Positions 60,977 through 64,000 of a stretch of DNA of 64,000 nucleotides are shown piece after piece. A model generated the notes under the pieces. It saw only the letters and a list, made by a program, of their open reading frames with translations. It was not told the DNA's origin and searched no databases. Every line of letters begins with the position of its first letter. Position 1 is the first letter of the stretch. The DNA is from Streptococcaceae bacterium ESL0729 (lineage in GTDB: Bacteria > Bacillota > Bacilli > Lactobacillales > Streptococcaceae). A program made the translations under genes and the position numbers. The stretch lies in contig CP113924.1 in NCBI GenBank assembly GCA_029391995.1, forward strand, positions 239,501-303,500. Direction: 5' to 3'.

Positions 60977-61996
60977 TTAAATATTATATTCGTTTTCAGC
61001 CTTAAATTCACGTTCCATGACAGCAACAATCTCCTCAGATAGGTTGGCATCCTCATAGAGCACTCGGTAAATGGTTTCAGTTATGGGCATTTCAATATTG
61101 AGATCTTGGGATAGCTCATAAGCAGCCCTTGCAGTTGCAACGCCTTCAATCACCATGCCCATGTTTTTTTCGATATCTGAAAGTTTTTCCCCTCGCCCAA
61201 TGGCATCTCCTGCCCGCCAGTTTCTACTGTGCTGGCTGGTTGCAGTAACTACCAAGTCACCAACACCTGACAGACCAATATAGGTCAGAGGATTGGCTCC
61301 AAGAGCCACTCCCAAGCGAGTTATTTCAGCAAGTCCGCGGGTAATAATGGCAGCCTTAGCGTTGTCACCATAGCCCAAACCATGAAGGACTCCTGCACCA
61401 ACGGCGATGATATTTTTTAAGGCTCCAGCGGTCTCAACTCCTATAACATCTACATTGGTATAGAGGCGGAAGTAGCGATTACTGAAAATCTTTTGGGCAT
61501 AGTGGGCATCTTCCTCTGATTTTGAAGCACTGGTAATCAGGGTCAAATCGCGAACGGCAACCTCCTCAGCATGGCTGGGCCCTGAAATGACGATGATTTC
61601 ACCCCGCAGATTGCTAGGAATTTCTTCTTCAAGAATCTGCGATATACGCAAGTGACTACCTTGCTCGAGCCCCTTTGAAGCATGCATGATATTTACCTTA
61701 TGGTCAAGGACCTGGGCCACTTGCTTTGCAACTAGCCTGATAACCTTGGTTGGTACAACAAGTAAGATGGCGTCAACATCCTTAAGGGCTTCTGAAAGGT
61801 CAGCATAGGCCACAATGTCCTCAGAGAACTTCTGGTCGCCAAAAAAGAAGGAATTTGTATGTTCTTCATTGAATTCCCTAATCTGTTCGATCTTATTACT
61901 CCACAGTCTTACCTGGTGTCCATTATCATTTAAAACTTGAGCAAGTGCCGTCCCCCAGCTACCTGCACCAAGGACTGCAATTTTTTGTTTATTCAA
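60977..61996 (-). CDS. gpsA: Glycerol-3-phosphate dehydrogenase (NAD(P)+)
   Basis: GpsA makes sn-glycerol-3-phosphate from DHAP for phospholipid and teichoic acid synthesis. Motifs: [29 protein letters not shown], the catalytic Lys in [15 protein letters not shown], and [19 protein letters not shown]. The frame runs up to 62032, but TTG 61996 has AGGAGG with 7-base spacing and yields the standard [11 protein letters not shown] start (339 residues), so I use the TTG. It precedes galU in one operon. Confidence 0.94.
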   Translation of the reverse strand: MNKQKIAVLGAGSWGTALAQVLNDNGHQVRLWSNKIEQIREFNEEHTNSFFFGDQKFSEDIVAYADLSEALKDVDAILLVVPTKVIRLVAKQVAQVLDHKVNIMHASKGLEQGSHLRISQILEEEIPSNLRGEIIVISGPSHAEEVAVRDLTLITSASKSEEDAHYAQKIFSNRYFRLYTNVDVIGVETAGALKNIIAVGAGVLHGLGYGDNAKAAIITRGLAEITRLGVALGANPLTYIGLSGVGDLVVTATSQHSRNWRAGDAIGRGEKLSDIEKNMGMVIEGVATARAAYELSQDLNIEMPITETIYRVLYEDANLSEEIVAVMEREFKAENEYNI

Positions 61997-62022
61997 AAAA
62001 AATCCTCCTATACGATAAACAT

Positions 62023-62051
62023 ATTTTAGCATATTCTTGTGATTTTTGTAA
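62023..62051 (-). promoter_or_regulatory. Promoter of gpsA-galU
   Basis: On the minus strand TTACAA (62051-62046), 17-base spacer ending TGC and TAAAAT (62028-62023), an extended -10, 27 bases before the TTG start. Confidence 0.6.
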
Positions 62052-62111
62052 GTATCTATAGGAAATCAGCAGAAAATCAGCCCCTAGCTGTATATGTAAA
62101 GATGGAAAATG

Positions 62112-62120
62112 TGGTAGAAT
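62112..62120 (+). promoter_or_regulatory. Extended -10 promoter of xpaC-telA
   Basis: TGgTAGAAT, followed by AAAGGAGAG and the ATG at 62145. Confidence 0.55.
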
Positions 62121-62144
62121 ATCTTCAAAAGGAGAGTGCAGATT

Positions 62145-62708
62145 ATGTGGAAAACAGTAATAATTTTAGTACTTGTATATCTAATAATTAAGAATTTGTC
62201 TTCAGATAAGGCAACTAGTAAAAATAAGGAAAAGACTAAAGTTAAAGGCAAGAAAAATAATAATAAGGTGGAGCACTACCGGGAAAAGGGACTGGATGAC
62301 AAGGATATTAGTATCTTCCGGGAGACCATGAAGGAAGCTCGTGACCATATAAAATATTGGGAGGAAGAAATCTCACGCGATGAAAAACTAGTAATTATTG
62401 AAGAGGAAACCCAGGGTCTTTTTGCCAGCAAAAAAACCTTCCAAGCCATTGTTGAAGAACCTGCCATGATGACCAAGGAGGATACTTTCCTCTACAGGGA
62501 TTTACCAAATATGACCACCTTGGTTAAAAAATACCGGCAGTTATCAGCCGTTAAGCCCGTAAGTCAAGAGGTTAAGCTTGAGCTTGCTGAAAGGCTTCAT
62601 TACATAATGAAGCTTTCTGAGAAAATATCTAAAAATTACCAGGCAAGTTTGATTGATGATGTTGATGACATAAAATATTCCCTAAGAGAGGAGGAAATCC
62701 ATGAATAA
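62145..62708 (+). CDS. xpaC: XpaC-like membrane protein
   Basis: A 187-residue protein with an N-terminal membrane helix (WKTVIILVLVYLIIKNL), a Lys-rich stretch, and a helical domain (ISIFRETMKEARDHIKYWEEEI, AERLHYIMKLSEKISKNY) typical of XpaC/YceG-type proteins that accompany TelA. The frame opens at GTG 62136, but ATG 62145 is placed 8 bases from GGAGAG. It overlaps telA by 8 bases. The pair is linked to resistance to tellurite and some wall-active agents in other Firmicutes; the mechanism is unclear. Confidence 0.85.
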   Translation: MWKTVIILVLVYLIIKNLSSDKATSKNKEKTKVKGKKNNNKVEHYREKGLDDKDISIFRETMKEARDHIKYWEEEISRDEKLVIIEEETQGLFASKKTFQAIVEEPAMMTKEDTFLYRDLPNMTTLVKKYRQLSAVKPVSQEVKLELAERLHYIMKLSEKISKNYQASLIDDVDDIKYSLREEEIHE

Positions 62709-63882
62709 TCCAATATTAGATGATTTGATGAAGGAAGATGAACTTAAGAATTTTGAGGACTCAAATAGCCTTGAAAATATTGATGCCATGGCAGTCAAGG
62801 ATGAAATTGCTAGGCAAGAGCAGATAAAATCAACCACCTTATCAACCTTGAGCCCAGATGAGATTGAGCAGGCTAAAAAATTGGTTGAAGGTCTGGATGA
62901 AAATGACTCCCAGTCAGTCATCCAATATGGTACTAATGCCCAGAAAAAAATTGGCGATTTTTCCCAATCAGTACTAGATAAGGTCCAGGCCCAGGACTTG
63001 GGTGAGGTGGGATCAAGTCTTACTGATCTAATGTTTCGCTTGAAGGAAGCAGATACCAATGACCTAGTGGCTGAAGATAAGGGCTTCTTTAGTAAGATGT
63101 TTGGCAAGGTTAAAAAATCTGTCTTTGAGATTACTCAGAAATACCAAAAAATTGGAGCTGGGATTGATAAGATTGCTGGGAAACTTGATTATGAGCAGGC
63201 AGTTTTATTGGCTGATAACAAGGTATTAGAAGGCCTTTATGATGAAAATCTAAATTATTTTAAGGCCCTAAATGTCTACATTGCAGGAGCTGAACTTAAG
63301 ATGATGGAGCTTGATGAGAAGACCATTCCTCAGGCAAGGCTTAAGGCTCAGGAATCTACAGAAGATGCTCTAGCCATTCAAAAAATTAGCGACCTTGAAG
63401 CTTATAGGAATCGTTTGGATAAGAGAACCTATGACCTGCGTCTAGTTAGGCAGATAACCATCCAGCAGGCCCCACAAATTCGCTTGATTCAAAATACCAA
63501 CCAGGAGCTGGCTGAAAAAATTCAGACATCAATAAATACAGCCATTCCCCTTTGGAAAAATCAAGTTGCTATAGCCCTAACCCTCCTAAAACAAAAGGAT
63601 GCCCTAACCAGCCAAAGGATAGTTTCTGAGACAACCAATGATTTGATGGCTAAAAATAGTGAAATGCTTAAAACCTCTGCCCTCGAAGCAGCTAGGGAAA
63701 ATGAGCGTGGTGTAGTCGATATTGAGACCCTCAAGAAGACACAGGATGATTTAATCTACACCATTCAAGAAACCTTAAGAATTCAGTCTGAAGGTAGTCG
63801 TAAGCGTCGTGAGTCAGAGCTTGAACTTGCTAAAATGGAAGAAGACATCAAGGTTAAACTCCTTGAAGTTAGTGGAAAATAA
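62701..63882 (+). CDS. telA: Toxic anion resistance protein TelA
   Basis: A 393-residue all-helical cytoplasmic protein of the TelA family. Recognisable segments are KGFFSKMFGKVKKSVFEITQKYQKIGAGIDKI, LYDENLNYFKALNVYIAGAELKM, and IRLIQNTNQELAEKIQTSINTAIPLWKNQVAIALTL, the last being the strongest family mark. Overlap with xpaC and lack of an internal promoter make a two-gene operon. Named for tellurite resistance, it probably acts in general envelope stress. Confidence 0.92.
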   Translation: MNNPILDDLMKEDELKNFEDSNSLENIDAMAVKDEIARQEQIKSTTLSTLSPDEIEQAKKLVEGLDENDSQSVIQYGTNAQKKIGDFSQSVLDKVQAQDLGEVGSSLTDLMFRLKEADTNDLVAEDKGFFSKMFGKVKKSVFEITQKYQKIGAGIDKIAGKLDYEQAVLLADNKVLEGLYDENLNYFKALNVYIAGAELKMMELDEKTIPQARLKAQESTEDALAIQKISDLEAYRNRLDKRTYDLRLVRQITIQQAPQIRLIQNTNQELAEKIQTSINTAIPLWKNQVAIALTLLKQKDALTSQRIVSETTNDLMAKNSEMLKTSALEAARENERGVVDIETLKKTQDDLIYTIQETLRIQSEGSRKRRESELELAKMEEDIKVKLLEVSGK

Positions 63883-63917
63883 GTGAAGTGTCTAGTAATA
63901 AGCCCATAGAAAATTTC

Positions 63918-63950
63918 TGAAAAGTACCTTGAAAGCAGGTACTTTTTCTT
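63918..63950 (+). terminator. Terminator of xpaC-telA
   Basis: AAAAGTACCT-N6-AGGTACTTTT, a perfect 10-bp stem with T-run. Confidence 0.92.
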
Positions 63951-63963
63951 AACCTCTAAAATA

Positions 63964-63981
63964 GGTATATACCAATTGACA
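63964..63981 (+). promoter_or_regulatory. Possible operator and -35 of the next gene at the window edge
   Basis: GGTATATACC, a perfect 10-bp palindrome, is followed after 2 bases by TTGACA. AAAGGAG at 63991-63997 may be a ribosome site instead, in which case the TTGACA is not a -35. The gene lies outside the window. Confidence 0.35.
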
Positions 63982-64000
63982 GGAGTTTTTAAAGGAGTAA

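Overview
This 64 kb window looks like chromosome from a low-GC Gram-positive coccus of the family Streptococcaceae, most like Lactococcus or a close relative. The support is an rml-rgp rhamnose cell-wall polysaccharide cluster, glnR-glnA with a GlnR box, rpoY-rnjA, a chorismate mutase plus CLC-F pair like the one known in Streptococcus mutans, relQ-nadK-rluD divergent from a CYTH gene, comFA-comFC, a DUF1827 gene, and a tmRNA tag (AKNSNSYAVAA) close to streptococcal tags. Genus cannot be fixed from the sequence alone. I see no rRNA, tRNA, IS element, prophage or CRISPR array; the only stable RNA gene is ssrA.

Layout. 80-16407: dTDP-rhamnose synthesis (rmlA, rmlC, a small unknown ORF, rmlB, rmlD), then a polysaccharide assembly and export block (rgpA-D, a 1182-residue three-module glycosyltransferase, a GT4, a DUF2142 membrane protein, a GT2) and a convergent flippase-like gene. 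16540-19867: a large two-enzyme autolysin with six ChW repeats and a small anchored acidic protein. 19979-25448: glnRA, then the CLC-F/chorismate mutase pair facing msrC-dnaX. 25494-30319: rpoY-rnjA and the divergent tsaB-GNAT-rimI-tsaD operon. 30422-33112: an accessory patch with an AT-rich 520-residue unknown gene, a GNAT, a marR gene and a perfect 26-bp palindrome. 33117-35820: an HI0933-type flavoprotein and pgi.

35886-39890 is the most interesting block. A four-gene operon encodes a VTC-domain polyphosphate polymerase, a DUF4956 membrane protein, a beta-helix-like lipoprotein and a phosphodiester glycosidase-like protein. Its promoter carries six AAG-ended half-sites at exactly 11-bp intervals, the best pairs closely matching the CiaR box (TTTAAG-N5-TTTAAG). 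I infer a two-component-controlled envelope polyanion/exopolymer system.

39919-51433 holds mainly housekeeping genes: asparaginase, a HAD-MazG-like fusion, secA, DAHP synthase, ptsHI, CYTH, relQ, nadK and rluD. 51476-56573: a cyclophilin whose mRNA may be leaderless, an amino-acid ABC transporter, tpx, a DUF1827 gene, a YigZ-family gene and ssrA. 56677-63882: comFA-comFC, lapA-like, rsmG, gpsA-galU and xpaC-telA. Convergent genes are usually separated by one bidirectional terminator that overlaps the 3' end of one of them.

Start codons were chosen from Shine-Dalgarno spacing. Several differ from the longest possible reading frame: rmlB, rmlD, the three-module transferase, glnR, gpsA, tpx, the DUF1827 gene and xpaC. 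Functional names rest on motifs read by eye; no database search was run.
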